DNA from: Candidatus Electrothrix rattekaaiensis
Lineage (GTDB): Bacteria > Desulfobacterota > Desulfobulbia > Desulfobulbales > Desulfobulbaceae
Assembly (NCBI GenBank): GCA_032595675.1
Contig: JAVQMD010000002.1
Coordinates: 496,001 to 560,000 of the forward strand
Direction: 5' to 3'
Length of the DNA: 64,000 bases
The notes beneath the pieces were generated by a model that saw nothing but the letters and a program-made list of their open reading frames with translations, ran no database searches and was not told the DNA's origin. Below are positions 8,881-19,400 of the stretch, one piece after another. Positions within the stretch are counted from its first letter, which is position 1. Each line of letters begins with the position of its first letter. Made by a program: the position numbers and the translations under genes.

Positions 8881-10290
8881 ATGAAAAAAGTCATTTTTTC
8901 CCTCTGTTGCTGCCTGCTGCCTTCCCTAGCCGCAGGGCAGGAACTGTTCACAGTTGATGAAATTCGCATCATGCACGATGCAGGTGTTAAGGTGCAGTTT
9001 TCCGGTCAGATGACATCACAGGTTTTACCGGCGGAAACATCTCCCGGCGAGCTGCTCCGGGTGGAGATGCTGGATTTTTCCGATTCCTCGTTGTACAGAA
9101 TCCCGCCGTGGCTGAAACGCTTCACCAACCTGCGCCGATTGGATCTGTCAAAAAATCATCTGGATGCGGACAACGACCTGATGGAAACCTTGCAGGCCAT
9201 GCCCAAGCTGGACGTGCTCAATCTTTCCGACAACCCGCTCTTTGCCAAAGAACCTGCGGCCTCGCAGAGCCTTGGCCCGGTCTGGCAGAGGCTGACTGAA
9301 CTGGGGGAGCTCTATCTGAGCGATACAGGTGGCAGGGCACAAAATTATGGTTCGCTGGCTCCGTTATGGTCGTTGCAGAAGCTTGATCTCAGCAATAACC
9401 GGATTAGAAACGAGGTCGGTGTGTTGGAGCTGAACAAGTTGACCGGTTTGGAGGAGTTGAATGTATCTCATAACGACATCAGTCGATTTCCCGGAACAGA
9501 ACTGCCTGTGCGGAGCTTGCGATTGCTTGATTTGAGCCACAACGACCTGACGAAAATTTCTTATGTGCAAATGGATGCACTGGAAATTTGGGATTTGCAG
9601 GGGAACGGGGCGGTGCGCTTGGAGGATGATTACGGTGATATGTTTTCGCTGAAAAGCATCAAAAAATTGCAATATGACAGTGGCTCGGATTATGATAATC
9701 TGTCAAAATTGCCTGAAGGATTAAAAAAGAAACTAAACAGCTTGGTAGAAAAAAAATGGAAAAAACTACACAGCATAGCCAACGCAGAAGGAAGAACGTA
9801 TGGGAAATATATTGACAACCAAGACGGTACGATAACAGATAGCAAAACTGGTTTAATGTGGAAACGCTGTTCGGAAGGATTGTCTGGGATGAACTGCGAG
9901 AAGGGCAAAGCAAAAGGATATGAATGGGATGATGCGGTGAAACACTTCAAGAATGTTGAATATGCCGGTTATTCTGATTGGCGGCTACCGACCATTGACG
10001 AACTGAAAACATTGGTCTATTGCAGTAATGGAACCTCAGAAAAAGAAGCATGGTACCGTGGGGGATGTAATAAAGACAGTTCTTCTGAAGAAGGATTTGA
10101 ACGACCAACTATCAATCAAAATGCGTTTCCAAATACACCTATTAGAGTTTTTTGGTCGGCTTCAATAGAAAATGATTCAAGTGCAAGCTATGAAGGTTCT
10201 GCTTGGAATGTATATTTTGGTCGAGGAAGTGTTTTTATTAATCCTAGGATAGCTGACTTAAGAATTCGGTTGGTACGCAGCGGACAGTGA
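8881..10290 (+). CDS. Secreted leucine-rich-repeat protein with C-terminal DUF1566 (Lcl-type) domain
   Basis: ATG at 8881 is preferred over an in-frame TTG three codons earlier because it begins a clear signal peptide (MKKVIFSLCCCLLPSLAAG). About five leucine-rich repeats span residues 55-235 (units such as LRRLDLSKNHL, LDVLNLSDNPL and LEELNVSHNDI). The C-terminal part, about 290-469, is a DUF1566/Lcl domain with the marks DSKTGLMWKR, YSDWRLPTIDELKTLV and FWSAS, ending RLVRSGQ. DUF1566 domains occur on surface and adhesive proteins. An envelope or extracellular binding role is inferred, with no ligand predicted. Confidence 0.85.
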   Translation: MKKVIFSLCCCLLPSLAAGQELFTVDEIRIMHDAGVKVQFSGQMTSQVLPAETSPGELLRVEMLDFSDSSLYRIPPWLKRFTNLRRLDLSKNHLDADNDLMETLQAMPKLDVLNLSDNPLFAKEPAASQSLGPVWQRLTELGELYLSDTGGRAQNYGSLAPLWSLQKLDLSNNRIRNEVGVLELNKLTGLEELNVSHNDISRFPGTELPVRSLRLLDLSHNDLTKISYVQMDALEIWDLQGNGAVRLEDDYGDMFSLKSIKKLQYDSGSDYDNLSKLPEGLKKKLNSLVEKKWKKLHSIANAEGRTYGKYIDNQDGTITDSKTGLMWKRCSEGLSGMNCEKGKAKGYEWDDAVKHFKNVEYAGYSDWRLPTIDELKTLVYCSNGTSEKEAWYRGGCNKDSSSEEGFERPTINQNAFPNTPIRVFWSASIENDSSASYEGSAWNVYFGRGSVFINPRIADLRIRLVRSGQ

Positions 10291-10353
10291 TTTTGTTTTT
10301 TTGCTAAACCAAATCAAGTAGCATTACTCCTACAAAAGGATAGGAAATACATC

Positions 10354-10659
10354 ATGCTGATTTCCACTACCCAAAAAGAACATATTAAAAAGAAAATCAG
10401 AGAAAAACTCTCTGGTGAACCGGAAGTGCGGAAAATTGTCCTGTTTGGCTCATTTCTCACCTCGGAGCAACCAAATGATATTGATATTGCGATCTTTCAA
10501 AACAGCGACGAAAAATACCTGCCTCTGGCTCTGAAATACCGAAAGCTTGTTCGGGAGGTCGCCAAAATGCTTCCTGTTGATGTCATCCCTTTAAAAGCTG
10601 CTGTTAAAGGGACATTGCTGCATGAAATAGAAGCCGGTGAGATACTTTATGAGGGATGA
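10354..10659 (+). CDS. MNT-domain nucleotidyltransferase, antitoxin of an MNT-HEPN module
   Basis: This is a 101-residue minimal nucleotidyltransferase. The fingerprint is GSF at 32-34 followed by Asp42 and Asp44 in NDIDIAIF, with a third carboxylate in LPVDVIPL. In this family the MNT protein neutralises its HEPN partner, often by adding AMP groups to a tyrosine near the HEPN active site. The 3' end overlaps the start of the HEPN gene by 11 bp, which is typical of the operon. Confidence 0.85.
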   Translation: MLISTTQKEHIKKKIREKLSGEPEVRKIVLFGSFLTSEQPNDIDIAIFQNSDEKYLPLALKYRKLVREVAKMLPVDVIPLKAAVKGTLLHEIEAGEILYEG

Positions 10660-11038
10660 AACTGCGTCGTGGCTAAAATATGCGGAAGAAAATCTTCAGT
10701 CTTCCAAGCTGCTCCTGCAAAGCAACCTGTACAACCCATGCCTACAGAATGTGCAGCAGAGTGTCGAAAAGGCATTGAAAGCTGTTTTTCTGGAAAAAGC
10801 GATCAGGTTGAAAAAAACACATGATGTACTCGAACTGAAGAACCTTCTGCTTGAATATAACATAGCTATAGACTTATCGGACGATGACTGTGATTTTCTC
10901 AACTCCATTTATCTTCCCTCAAAGTATCCCCTTGGAGGAATTCTTCCAGATTATGAGCCAGATGAGGATACGTGTCAGGAGGCGATAAAAGTTGCCGAGA
11001 ACACACTACGGTCTGTTCAACAATTCATCAACGAATAA
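10649..11038 (+). CDS. HEPN-domain ribonuclease toxin of the MNT-HEPN module
   Basis: ATG at 10649 is chosen over an upstream in-frame GTG because the protein then begins MRDETASWLKYAEENL, the standard HEPN start. The 129-residue product is all helical and carries the R-x4-H active motif RLKKTH near residue 50, the catalytic signature of HEPN RNases. It is expressed with the overlapping MNT antitoxin. It has no export signal. Confidence 0.85.
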   Translation: MRDETASWLKYAEENLQSSKLLLQSNLYNPCLQNVQQSVEKALKAVFLEKAIRLKKTHDVLELKNLLLEYNIAIDLSDDDCDFLNSIYLPSKYPLGGILPDYEPDEDTCQEAIKVAENTLRSVQQFINE

Positions 11039-11117
11039 TCTTTTCGGTGCGGAAGCCGCACCCTACTCAACTAACTGCATAGGCAACATTCATCTGACAG
11101 GGAAGGAGAGGCTTGGC

Positions 11118-11594
11118 ATGAACTGGCAGGAAGTCTGCGCAGATAAGCATTTGCATAATCTGCCCTATAAAATTGAACTCAATGAGCAGGGACAGATTCT
11201 GATGACTCCGGTGCGCTTATATCACTCCGCTTGGCAAGGGGAAATCATCCGGTGGCTACTCCGCCTGACAGACAGCGGTAAAGCCTTGCCTGAAGTCGCC
11301 ATTGCCACAGCGCAAGGCACCAAGGTTGCTGATGTGGTCTGGTGTTCCGACCTACTGTGGCGGCAGATCAAGCACGAGGTGGAAAGTCCGGTTGCCCCGG
11401 AAATCTGCGTGGAGGTGCTGTCTCCAGCCAACACAGCGGATGAAATGCTTCGCAAGAGAATGCTGTACCTTGCGCATGGTGCGGAAGAAGTCTGGCTCTG
11501 CTCTCAGGACGGGACAATGCAATTCTTCTCTGCTGATGGAGCTCTTGAGCGTTCCGGCCTTGTCCCGCAGTTTCCAACACATCTTGAGCTGTAA
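11118..11594 (+). CDS. Uma2 family (DUF820) putative PD-(D/E)XK nuclease
   Basis: The start at 11118 (MNWQEVCADKHLHN) follows GGAAGGAGAGG and begins at the usual Uma2 N terminus; a longer frame upstream overlaps the HEPN gene and is ignored. The 158 residues contain VADVVWCSDLLW, EICVEVLSPANT and GAEEVWLCSQDG, the three conserved strands around the restriction-fold active site (Asp, Glu). Uma2 proteins are widespread in filamentous bacteria and their role is unsettled. It sits directly behind the MNT-HEPN pair. Confidence 0.8.
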   Translation: MNWQEVCADKHLHNLPYKIELNEQGQILMTPVRLYHSAWQGEIIRWLLRLTDSGKALPEVAIATAQGTKVADVVWCSDLLWRQIKHEVESPVAPEICVEVLSPANTADEMLRKRMLYLAHGAEEVWLCSQDGTMQFFSADGALERSGLVPQFPTHLEL

Positions 11595-11615
11595 AACTAT
11601 TTATATGAAAGTACC

Positions 11616-11679
11616 GGCGACTCCTTGGAGTCGCCCGACTCAACTTTCATGTTTTGTTGTCCCTCCCCAGAGGGGAGGG
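11616..11679. repeat. Two hairpins between the Uma2 gene and gatB
   Basis: The first is a perfect 9-bp stem (GGCGACTCC / GGAGTCGCC, 11616-11635). The second is CCCTCCCC / GGGGAGGG (11661-11679). Neither has a long U-run. They look like dispersed palindromes and may reduce read-through into gatB. Confidence 0.55.
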
Positions 11680-11703
11680 ATGGAAGTTTAACTGAATGAC
11701 ATT

Positions 11704-13125
11704 ATGGAATTTGAAACCGTGATCGGGCTGGAAATCCATGCCCAGATGAAGACAAAGAGTAAGATATTCTGCGGCTGTTCTACCACATTTGGTGCTCCGC
11801 CCAACACCCATACCTGCCCGGTCTGTTTAGGCATGCCCGGTTCTTTGCCCGTGCTGAATAAGCAGGTGGTGGAAAACGGCATCAAGCTGGCCTTGGCCAC
11901 GGATTCGGCGATTAATCGGGAAAATCGTTTTGCCCGGAAAAATTATTTCTATCCTGATTTGCCCAAGGGATACCAAATATCGCAATTCGAGCTGCCCATT
12001 GCCGAGCACGGTCGGCTGGAGATTGAGGTGGAGGGCCGGAAAAAGACCATCGGTATTACCCGTGCTCACATGGAAGAAGATGCTGGCAAGCTGGTTCATG
12101 ATGATCTGGAGCCGAATTCATATGTTGATCTGAACCGGACCGGTACGCCGCTGCTGGAGATTGTCAGTGAGCCGGACCTGCGCTCGCCCGAAGAGGCTGT
12201 GGCCTATCTGAAAAAATTGCACGGCATTGTCCGTTATCTGGATATCTGCGACGGCAATATGCAGGAAGGGAGTTTTCGTTGCGATGCCAATATTTCCCTG
12301 CGTCCCAAGGGGCAGGAGGAGCTTGGTACCCGGACGGAACTCAAGAACATGAACTCGTTTCGTAATGTGCAGCTGGCCTTGGAGTATGAGGAGCGCAGGC
12401 AACGGGATATCCTGCTGGATGGCGGCTCTGTCACCCAGGCCACCCTGCTTTGGAATCCTGATGCAAATCGAACCGAGGCCATGCGTGGTAAGGAAGAGGC
12501 CCATGATTATAGGTATTTCCCGGACCCTGATCTGGTGCCGGTGCATATTGATGAGGAGTGGATTGAGCGGGTGCAGGCCGGATTGCCTGAGCTGGCCGGA
12601 GAACGGCAGCAGCGTTTTATGGATGAGCTGGGTCTGCCCGAAGATGTGGCAGCGATTCTGACTTCCTCCCGTGATTTGGCTGATTTCTTTGAGCAGGTCT
12701 GTGCAGCATACGATAATCCCAAAAAGGTGAGTAACTTCATCGCCACCGAGTTGCTGCGGGAATACAGCCCCGAGCAGATCAATACCTGTCCGGTATCTGC
12801 ACAGCAACTGGCTGCTCTGCTCCAGATGGTGGAGAAGAAGACCATCTCCGGTAAGATTGCCAAAACCGTGTTTGCGGATATGCTGGTATCTGGTGATGAT
12901 CCGGAAAAGATCGTCAAAGAAAAAGGTTTGGTCCAGATGAGTGATGAGGGCGAACTCGTCGCCATTGTCCGCGAGATCATCGAAGCCAATCCAGAACAGG
13001 CCCAGCAGTTCAGGGAGGGCAAGACCAAGGTCATGGGCTTCTTTGTTGGTCAGCTGATGCAGAAGACCAAGGGCAAGGCCAATCCGCAAATGGCGAATAA
13101 GCTCTTTGCTCAGGAACTGGGCTGA
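11704..13125 (+). CDS. gatB: Aspartyl/glutamyl-tRNA(Asn/Gln) amidotransferase subunit B
   Basis: The 473-residue protein is full length for GatB. It begins [16 protein letters not shown], has the zinc-site cysteines in CGCST and CPVC (residues about 23-41), and the conserved [12 protein letters not shown] and [20 protein letters not shown] segments. The C-terminal YqeY-like tRNA-binding tail is complete. It converts mischarged Glu-tRNA(Gln) or Asp-tRNA(Asn) to the correct aminoacyl-tRNA, working with GatA and GatC, which are not in this window. Its stop codon overlaps the start of the next gene. Confidence 0.97.
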   Translation: MEFETVIGLEIHAQMKTKSKIFCGCSTTFGAPPNTHTCPVCLGMPGSLPVLNKQVVENGIKLALATDSAINRENRFARKNYFYPDLPKGYQISQFELPIAEHGRLEIEVEGRKKTIGITRAHMEEDAGKLVHDDLEPNSYVDLNRTGTPLLEIVSEPDLRSPEEAVAYLKKLHGIVRYLDICDGNMQEGSFRCDANISLRPKGQEELGTRTELKNMNSFRNVQLALEYEERRQRDILLDGGSVTQATLLWNPDANRTEAMRGKEEAHDYRYFPDPDLVPVHIDEEWIERVQAGLPELAGERQQRFMDELGLPEDVAAILTSSRDLADFFEQVCAAYDNPKKVSNFIATELLREYSPEQINTCPVSAQQLAALLQMVEKKTISGKIAKTVFADMLVSGDDPEKIVKEKGLVQMSDEGELVAIVREIIEANPEQAQQFREGKTKVMGFFVGQLMQKTKGKANPQMANKLFAQELG

Positions 13126-13769
13126 TGAACTGGATGTTCTGGAAAAAGAAAACGGCCCACCTGGATTGCCGAGGACAGAGCTGCCCTCAGCCGGTTATTG
13201 CCGTTAAAGATGCGCTGGAGGCGGGCAATCGTCTGCTTGAGGTGGTGGTGGATAATGAGGCCGCAAAAGATACTATCACCCGTTTTGCTGAAGATCGCAA
13301 CTGTACTGTCAGCGACTTGAAAGCGGAGAACGGCTGCTGGACTCTCGTACTGAAGGTGGGTCGGGTTTGTCGCCGGAAACAAGCTGCTCCAGAGAATTAC
13401 AGCTGTGCCTCCGCCGCATCAGCCGGGAGCGGCGGGCTGGTGTACGTCATTTCCTCAGCCTCAATGGGGCAGGGGAGTGATGACTTGGGTTGGGCCTTGC
13501 TTCAGACCTATGTGCAGACCATTCATAAAATTACCCCTCTGCCTGAGAAGATTTTACTGTATAATGAGGGGGTGCGGTTAGTGGCCGAAGAATCCGGCGC
13601 TCTGAAAGCCTTGGAACAGCTTCAAGAACAGGGCGTAGACGTCCTTGCCTGCGGAACCTGCTTGAACTTTTACGAGCTGACAGCTGCGCTCAGGGTCGGT
13701 CGGATTACTGATATGTACGAAATTATGAGCACGGTGAATAAGGCCACCAAGGTGGTCAGTCCGTCTTGA
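13125..13769 (+). CDS. yedF: YedF-type sulfurtransferase-like protein (TusA + DsrE-like domains)
   Basis: The 214-residue protein has a TusA/SirA domain at 10-80 with the CPxP motif (Cys20 in SCPQP) and a C-terminal DsrE/F-like domain at about 100-212 with a second cysteine pair in ACGTCLNFY. This architecture matches the selenium-metabolism protein YedF, thought to handle persulfide or selenide sulfur. The TGATG overlap with gatB indicates translational coupling, although the functional link is unclear. Confidence 0.85.
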   Translation: MNWMFWKKKTAHLDCRGQSCPQPVIAVKDALEAGNRLLEVVVDNEAAKDTITRFAEDRNCTVSDLKAENGCWTLVLKVGRVCRRKQAAPENYSCASAASAGSGGLVYVISSASMGQGSDDLGWALLQTYVQTIHKITPLPEKILLYNEGVRLVAEESGALKALEQLQEQGVDVLACGTCLNFYELTAALRVGRITDMYEIMSTVNKATKVVSPS

Positions 13770-13866
13770 TCCCGCAGGTCTGATTGTTTTTGTTCAGCTG
13801 GTTGGCAAAAAGAAGACGGTGTGGTATTCTATATCACGGTACTTTACATCTTTTTATAATGTAGCG

Positions 13867-13938
13867 AAAAGAGCGTTCGCGGTATCGCGAGGAGCTCTTT
13901 GGTCGATCCTACCCTTTGGGGTGGGTTTTCTTTTTCTC
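13867..13938 (+). terminator. Hairpins after yedF, probable terminator
   Basis: An imperfect stem AAAGAGC...GCTCTTT (about 13868-13900) encloses TTCGCG/CGCGA. It is followed by a short ACCC/GGGT hairpin with a T-rich run (TTTTCTTTTT) at about 13909-13938. Together they would end the gatB-yedF transcript. Confidence 0.45.
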
Positions 13939-14037
13939 GCTTTTTCGACAGATCAGGTCAGCAATAGGTATTCTTGTATTCTTGTATTTTTTATTCTTGC
14001 CTGACGATTCTGTCTGTATCCTTATTGGGAGTTGGTT

Positions 14038-16170
14038 ATGCGTATCCATCGTTTCGTTTCCAGTCTATTACTTGCTTTTCTGCTGACCAGCTCGTCAGTA
14101 CATGGCAAGGTGATGCCGGTGGAATTCGACTTCGGTCGTAACCGTCTTATAGCCGCGATGCTGAGGAGTCAGCTTTCATCACAGCATTTCGGTCATAAGT
14201 CGTTTGATGAACAGATGTCCAAGGAAGCCTATAAACTTTATCTTAGCCAACTGGACCCTAAGAAGCAGTTTCTGCTTACCTCCGACGTCGAAAAATTGGA
14301 TCAATTTGCCGACAAGATTGATGATGAGATAAGTCATGGCCGCATCGCGTTGCCTGATGTGGGTATGAAATTGCTCAACAAGGGAGTTGAAAATGTTGCT
14401 GTTTTGATCAAGGAAATCATGGGTGCCGGATTTTCGCCCAATAAAAAGGATTATCTCCAGACCGATCCAGATAAATTGGCTGCCCCTGCTGATCGTGCGG
14501 AGCTGAAAGACCGCTGGCGGCGTTCCTTAAAGATGGAAGTTCTGGACAGCTATCTTGACGCAGTGGACAAGGAAAATAAAAAGCGCGAAAAAGAAGGCAA
14601 GCCGTTGCTGGATGCTGAAAGCGAGCAGATTAATCAAGAGCTTTGGGCTGAGGCGAAGAAGACGGTTCAGAAAAAAACCGGTGCCTATCTTGAAAGGTTG
14701 CAAAAGGTCACCCGGCAGGAACATTATAATCGTTATTTTGATGCGGTAGCCCGTTCTTTTGACCCGCATACTAACTATATGGCACCTACCTCAAAAGAGG
14801 ATTTTGATATCCATATGAGCGGTTCTCTGGAAGGTATTGGGGCATTGTTGCGGGAGGATGACGGCCATATCAAGGTGGTTCGGGTTATACCCGGCAGTGC
14901 AGCTGAGGCCCAAGGGCAGCTCCAAGCCGAGGATGTTATTATGTCGGTCTCTGAAAAGGACGGAGAACCCGTGGATATCTCCTTGATGAGCATCCGGGAA
15001 GCAGTCTCCTATATACGCGGTCCCAAGGGGACAGAGGTTCGCCTGACTGTGACTAGGGCTGACGGTGCCCGGCTGGTTATTCCTATTGTGCGGGATGTGG
15101 TCAAGTTGGAGGAGACCTATGTCAAATCCACAGTGATCAAGGATGAAAAAGGGGGTAAGATCGGATATGTAAAGATTCCCAGTTTTTATCGTGATTTCTC
15201 GGCAGGACGATTGGGCAGAGACGGACGTAATGTCACTGATGATACCCGCAGTGAATTGAATAAGCTGAAAAAAGAAGGCATCAACGGGCTTATCTTGGAT
15301 TTGCGGAATAATGGCGGCGGCTCCCTGAGTGATGCTGTTGATGTCTCCGGTCTGTTTCTGTCCGAGGGCCCTATGGTCCAGGTCAAAAATTCCCAGGGCG
15401 TGATCCGCGTTTTGGAGGATAAGTACCCGGACGTTGTTTATGACGGGCCGATGATTGTTTTGATTAACCAGTTTGCTGCCTCTGCTTCCGAGATTTTTGC
15501 CGCTGCTATGCAGGACTACGGCAGGGCCTTGGTTGTCGGCGGTGCCCATACCCACGGGAAGGGGACTGTTCAGGCCCTGCTGGATATGAACCGTAATCTT
15601 CCCCTGCTCCATCTGAAAAAATATGAGGATCTTGGTGCATTAAAAGTCACGATCCAAAAATTTTATCGCGTGAACGGCAGCTCCACTCAGTATAAAGGGG
15701 TTGTGCCGGACGTGGTCCTCCCCAGCATGCTGGATTATCTGGAAACCGGCGAGCAGTACATGGATAACTCCCTCCCCTGGGATAGGGTAGAAGCTGTTTC
15801 CCACCCGCTCTGGCAGGGGGCTCGTTTTGATCTTGAAAAAATTCAGGAGCAGAGTCGCAACTATGTAGCCAAGAGCAAACGCTTTCAGAAGATCAAAGAG
15901 GAAAGCCTGAAGGCAAAAAAACGAAAAGAAGAAACAGAGGTTCCTGATTTTTTAGCAGGAGTTATCAAAGAACGAAAAGAGCTTGAGCAGGCCAGAAAAG
16001 AGGCCAGAGAGGCCGGAGTTCTTACTGATGAAGAAGATGAGGAAGATTCGGAAAAAGAAGGTAAAAAAACCTTGGATGAAAAACTTGCTCATGACCTGTA
16101 TGTGGACTTGGCAGTTTTTTTGATGGAGCACTCCAAGGCAGTGGAGCTGGCCGCTGATACGAAAAAGTAA
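14038..16170 (+). CDS. prc: Carboxy-terminal processing protease Prc/Tsp (S41)
   Basis: The start at 14038 follows TTGGGAG at good spacing and opens a signal peptide (RIHRFVSSLLLAFLLTSSS). The 710-residue periplasmic protease has an N-terminal Tsp domain (about 40-235), a PDZ domain (about 245-330), the S41 catalytic core with Ser in ASASEIF (near 484) and Lys in HGKGTVQ (near 508), and a charged C-terminal domain rich in KKRKEE and EDEEDSEKEG. Tsp trims C termini of envelope proteins and degrades tagged ones. A strong terminator follows. Confidence 0.95.
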   Translation: MRIHRFVSSLLLAFLLTSSSVHGKVMPVEFDFGRNRLIAAMLRSQLSSQHFGHKSFDEQMSKEAYKLYLSQLDPKKQFLLTSDVEKLDQFADKIDDEISHGRIALPDVGMKLLNKGVENVAVLIKEIMGAGFSPNKKDYLQTDPDKLAAPADRAELKDRWRRSLKMEVLDSYLDAVDKENKKREKEGKPLLDAESEQINQELWAEAKKTVQKKTGAYLERLQKVTRQEHYNRYFDAVARSFDPHTNYMAPTSKEDFDIHMSGSLEGIGALLREDDGHIKVVRVIPGSAAEAQGQLQAEDVIMSVSEKDGEPVDISLMSIREAVSYIRGPKGTEVRLTVTRADGARLVIPIVRDVVKLEETYVKSTVIKDEKGGKIGYVKIPSFYRDFSAGRLGRDGRNVTDDTRSELNKLKKEGINGLILDLRNNGGGSLSDAVDVSGLFLSEGPMVQVKNSQGVIRVLEDKYPDVVYDGPMIVLINQFAASASEIFAAAMQDYGRALVVGGAHTHGKGTVQALLDMNRNLPLLHLKKYEDLGALKVTIQKFYRVNGSSTQYKGVVPDVVLPSMLDYLETGEQYMDNSLPWDRVEAVSHPLWQGARFDLEKIQEQSRNYVAKSKRFQKIKEESLKAKKRKEETEVPDFLAGVIKERKELEQARKEAREAGVLTDEEDEEDSEKEGKKTLDEKLAHDLYVDLAVFLMEHSKAVELAADTKK

Positions 16171-16208
16171 TTTCTTTTCCTCCGTCCCTTGGCGCGGTCG
16201 AGTTTATA

Positions 16209-16242
16209 AGGCTTCAGAGTTGATACTCTGGAGCCTTTTTTT
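16209..16242 (+). terminator. Intrinsic terminator of prc
   Basis: A 12-bp stem AGGCTTCAGAGT / ACTCTGGAGCCT (one G-U pair) with a 4-nt loop is followed by seven T residues. It ends 39-72 bp past the prc stop. Confidence 0.9.
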
Positions 16243-16340
16243 GTGCTGTCGCAGCGGTCATTTGGATGGGGGAGTAGGTGGAGGTGCGTTGGAGAGTGAG
16301 ATTGGATATTATTATCATATTGTTTTTTCTGATAAAATTA

Positions 16341-16368
16341 TTGACACCTTTGCGCGGTATAGTAAAGT
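16341..16368 (+). promoter_or_regulatory. Possible promoter of the giant RHS gene
   Basis: A perfect -35 TTGACA (16341-16346) is followed after 16 bp by TAAAGT (16363-16368), leaving a leader of about 60 nt to the GTG start. The -10 is weak. Confidence 0.35.
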
Positions 16369-16436
16369 TCTTATTTCGTATCTGAATTTCCCACATCAAC
16401 TTACCGGCAGACAGAAATATTACTTCGAGGCTCCCC

Positions 16437-19400
16437 GTGAAAAAAATAACACTGCTACTGCTGTTCCTTGTCTCCATTTTGAGTTGTTTTTTGCTGTCCT
16501 CTGCATCGGCTACCGATCAGAGGATTCTTTTCTCCAACCAGTATGAAATCACTAGGGATTGGCCACATGTCTACACTGATTCCTTCAGTGCTATGCCGGG
16601 CGAAGCCATACTTTCGGTGGAAAACGGTGACGGGCAAGAGCGGAGAACAGAGGTGCATACAGCCGAAATTTGGTTTAACGGCATTGATTTATTTGAAACT
16701 TTACACTTTCATGAAAGCGGTAACCAAGTGGAAACGACGGTCAACCTGGCAGGGACCAATAAGTTAGAAGTTTCTTTGATCGGGAGGCTGGAAAGCTTTA
16801 TAACGATAAAGGTGAAGGTACCTACCCCCGACCCTACAGTCGTGTTGCCCTGGAAGTCAGGGCAGTTTCTGGTGATAAAAACGAAGCGTCCTGCTGACCC
16901 TTCTCCCACAGTCACAATCTCTGCCAACCCGCCCTCTATTCCTCTGGGCGACAGCTCGACCCTGAGCTGGACCAGCACCAATGCAGATACCGTCACTATC
17001 ACCCCTGATGTTGGCAGTGTCTCCACTAACGGTACAACAACCGTATCTCCTTCAGAAACAACTGAATACACGATTACTGCTCAAGGTCCGAGCGGCACGG
17101 CTACGAGTACCGTTACGGTCGAGGTGTCGCCCCATCCTGCACCTATGGTCACGATATCCGCCGATCCAACCTCCATCACAGCAGGTAGCAGCTCGACCCT
17201 GAGCTGGACCAGCACCAATGCAGATACCGTCACTATCACCCCTGATGTTGGCAGTGTCTCCGCTAACGGTACAACAACCGTATCTCCTTCAGAAACAACT
17301 GAATACACGATCACTGCTCAAGGCCCCGGCGGCACGGCAACAGACAGTGTTACGGTTGAGGTGTCAGAACCCATTCCTGCACCCACAGTCTCCTTGTTCG
17401 CCGACCCGGTCACTATCGTCTCTGGCGATAACTCACAGCTTACGTGGACCAGCACCAATGCGGATTCCGTAACCATCAGCCCGGATATCGGCACGGTTGC
17501 AGCCAGTGGTACGCAAAGCGTTGCTCCGGCAGAAACAACAACCTACGCCATAACTGCGACTGGCCCCGGCGGCACGGCAACAGACAGTGTTACGGTTGAG
17601 GTGTCAGAACCCATTCCTGCACCCGCAGTCTCCTTGTCCGCCGACCCGGTCACTATCGTCTCTGGCGATAACTCACAGCTTACGTGGACCAGCACTAATG
17701 CGGATTCCGTAACCATCAGCCCGGATATCGGCACGGTTGCAGCCAGTGGTACGCAAAGCGTTGCTCCGGCAGAAACAACAACCTACACCATAACTGCGAC
17801 CGGTCCCGGTGGCACGGCCTCGGATAGTGCCAAAGTTACAGTACTGTCTGCCACTGAACCTCTAATTTCGATCTCCGCAGATCCCGAGACCATAGCCCTT
17901 GGCACCTCCACTCTGCTTTCATGGCAAAGCCGTAATGTTGAGATTGTCAGTATCGACAACGGGATCGGTAAGGTCGCGGTAACGGGTTCCCAGAGCGTCA
18001 CTCCCGAACATACCACCACCTACACCATTACCGGTTCAGGCCCGGCAGGTACAGTCAGCTCGCAGGTGACCGTACAGGTGACCGGCAGCCCGGCACCACA
18101 GCCGGAAGGATCCTTTGGTACTCAGTATGACGATCTTATTCCACCGGATGCGACTGTTACAAAATACGATGAAAAACGGTTTGCTCTGATTACCGGTTTG
18201 GTAAACGATCTGGCTGGCTCATCGCTGGCGGAGGTGCGCATCACCGTGCATGGTCATCCTGAATACGGCACCGTGCTCACCAACACCGAAGGCCGGTTCA
18301 CCATTCCGGTAGAAGGCGGCGGCACGATGACCCTTGCCTATACGCATGATGGTTTCATCACCTCTCATCGTCAGGTTGCTGTGCCGTGGAATGATATCGC
18401 CGTTGCTGAGACCGTCCAGATGCTGCCTGAAGATCCGGTCGCCACCACCATTACCTTTGACGGTAATCCCGCAACCGTGGTCACCCATACCAGCACAGAG
18501 ATCAGCGACGAGTTCGGCAGCCGGTCCGCGACTATGGTGTTTCAGGGCGATAACACGGCGTATTTGGTTGATGAGCAAGGTAATGATATTCAGGAATTGC
18601 AAACCATCACCACCAGGGCCACAGAATTTGCAACCCAGAAGTCCATGCCTGCGGCTTTGCCGCCCAATTCTGCCTATACCTATTGCTCTGAACTCTCGGT
18701 GGACGGGGCGGCACGGGTGCGTTTTGAGAAACCGGTTACAGTCTGGGTGGACAATTTTCTCGGTTTTGCTGTCGGAGATGCCGTGCCCGTCGGCTATTAT
18801 GACCGGGATCGCGGGGTTTGGGTGCCGTCTGAGAACGGTGTAGTGGTCAGGCTGCTGGATACGGACAGCGATGGCGTTGTCGATGCCTTGGATTCGGACG
18901 GTGATAATCTGCCGGATGATTTGAATAATGACGGCTCCTTTGCCGATGAAGTGACAGGCTTGGGAGATGCAAGCCGTTATGCGCCCGGAACGACTTTCTG
19001 GCGGACAGCCGTCACCCATTTTACGCCTTGGGATTGCAACTGGCCTTACGGCCCTCCTGGTGATGCGACCGGACCGAATGGTGCTGGTGGCCCTGATGCT
19101 GAAGCAGCCAATGGTACAACTCCCGATAACACGGATTGTATCAACTCCTACGTCAAAAAACGGGGTCGGGTCTTTCATGAAGATATTCCGATTCCGGGTA
19201 CCGGCATGACCCTGCATTATGCCTCTAACCGGGTAGACGGCTATCAGCAGGTTATCACGGTTCCGGCCAGCGGCGACACGGTGCCGGACAGTCTGAAGAG
19301 TATCATCGTTGAGGTGGAGCTTGCTGGTCGCACGCTGACGCAGACCCTGGAACCGCTGCCAAATCAGCAGGCCCAGTTTGTCTGGGACGGTCTGGATTAC

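Noticed and set aside
12118-13089. 323-residue minus-strand frame inside gatB
   Set aside because: It is an antisense shadow of a fully conserved GatB coding sequence.
13819-14004. 61-residue open frame between yedF and prc
   Set aside because: It covers hairpins and a T-rich terminator-like run, has no ribosome-binding site, and its composition is not protein-like.
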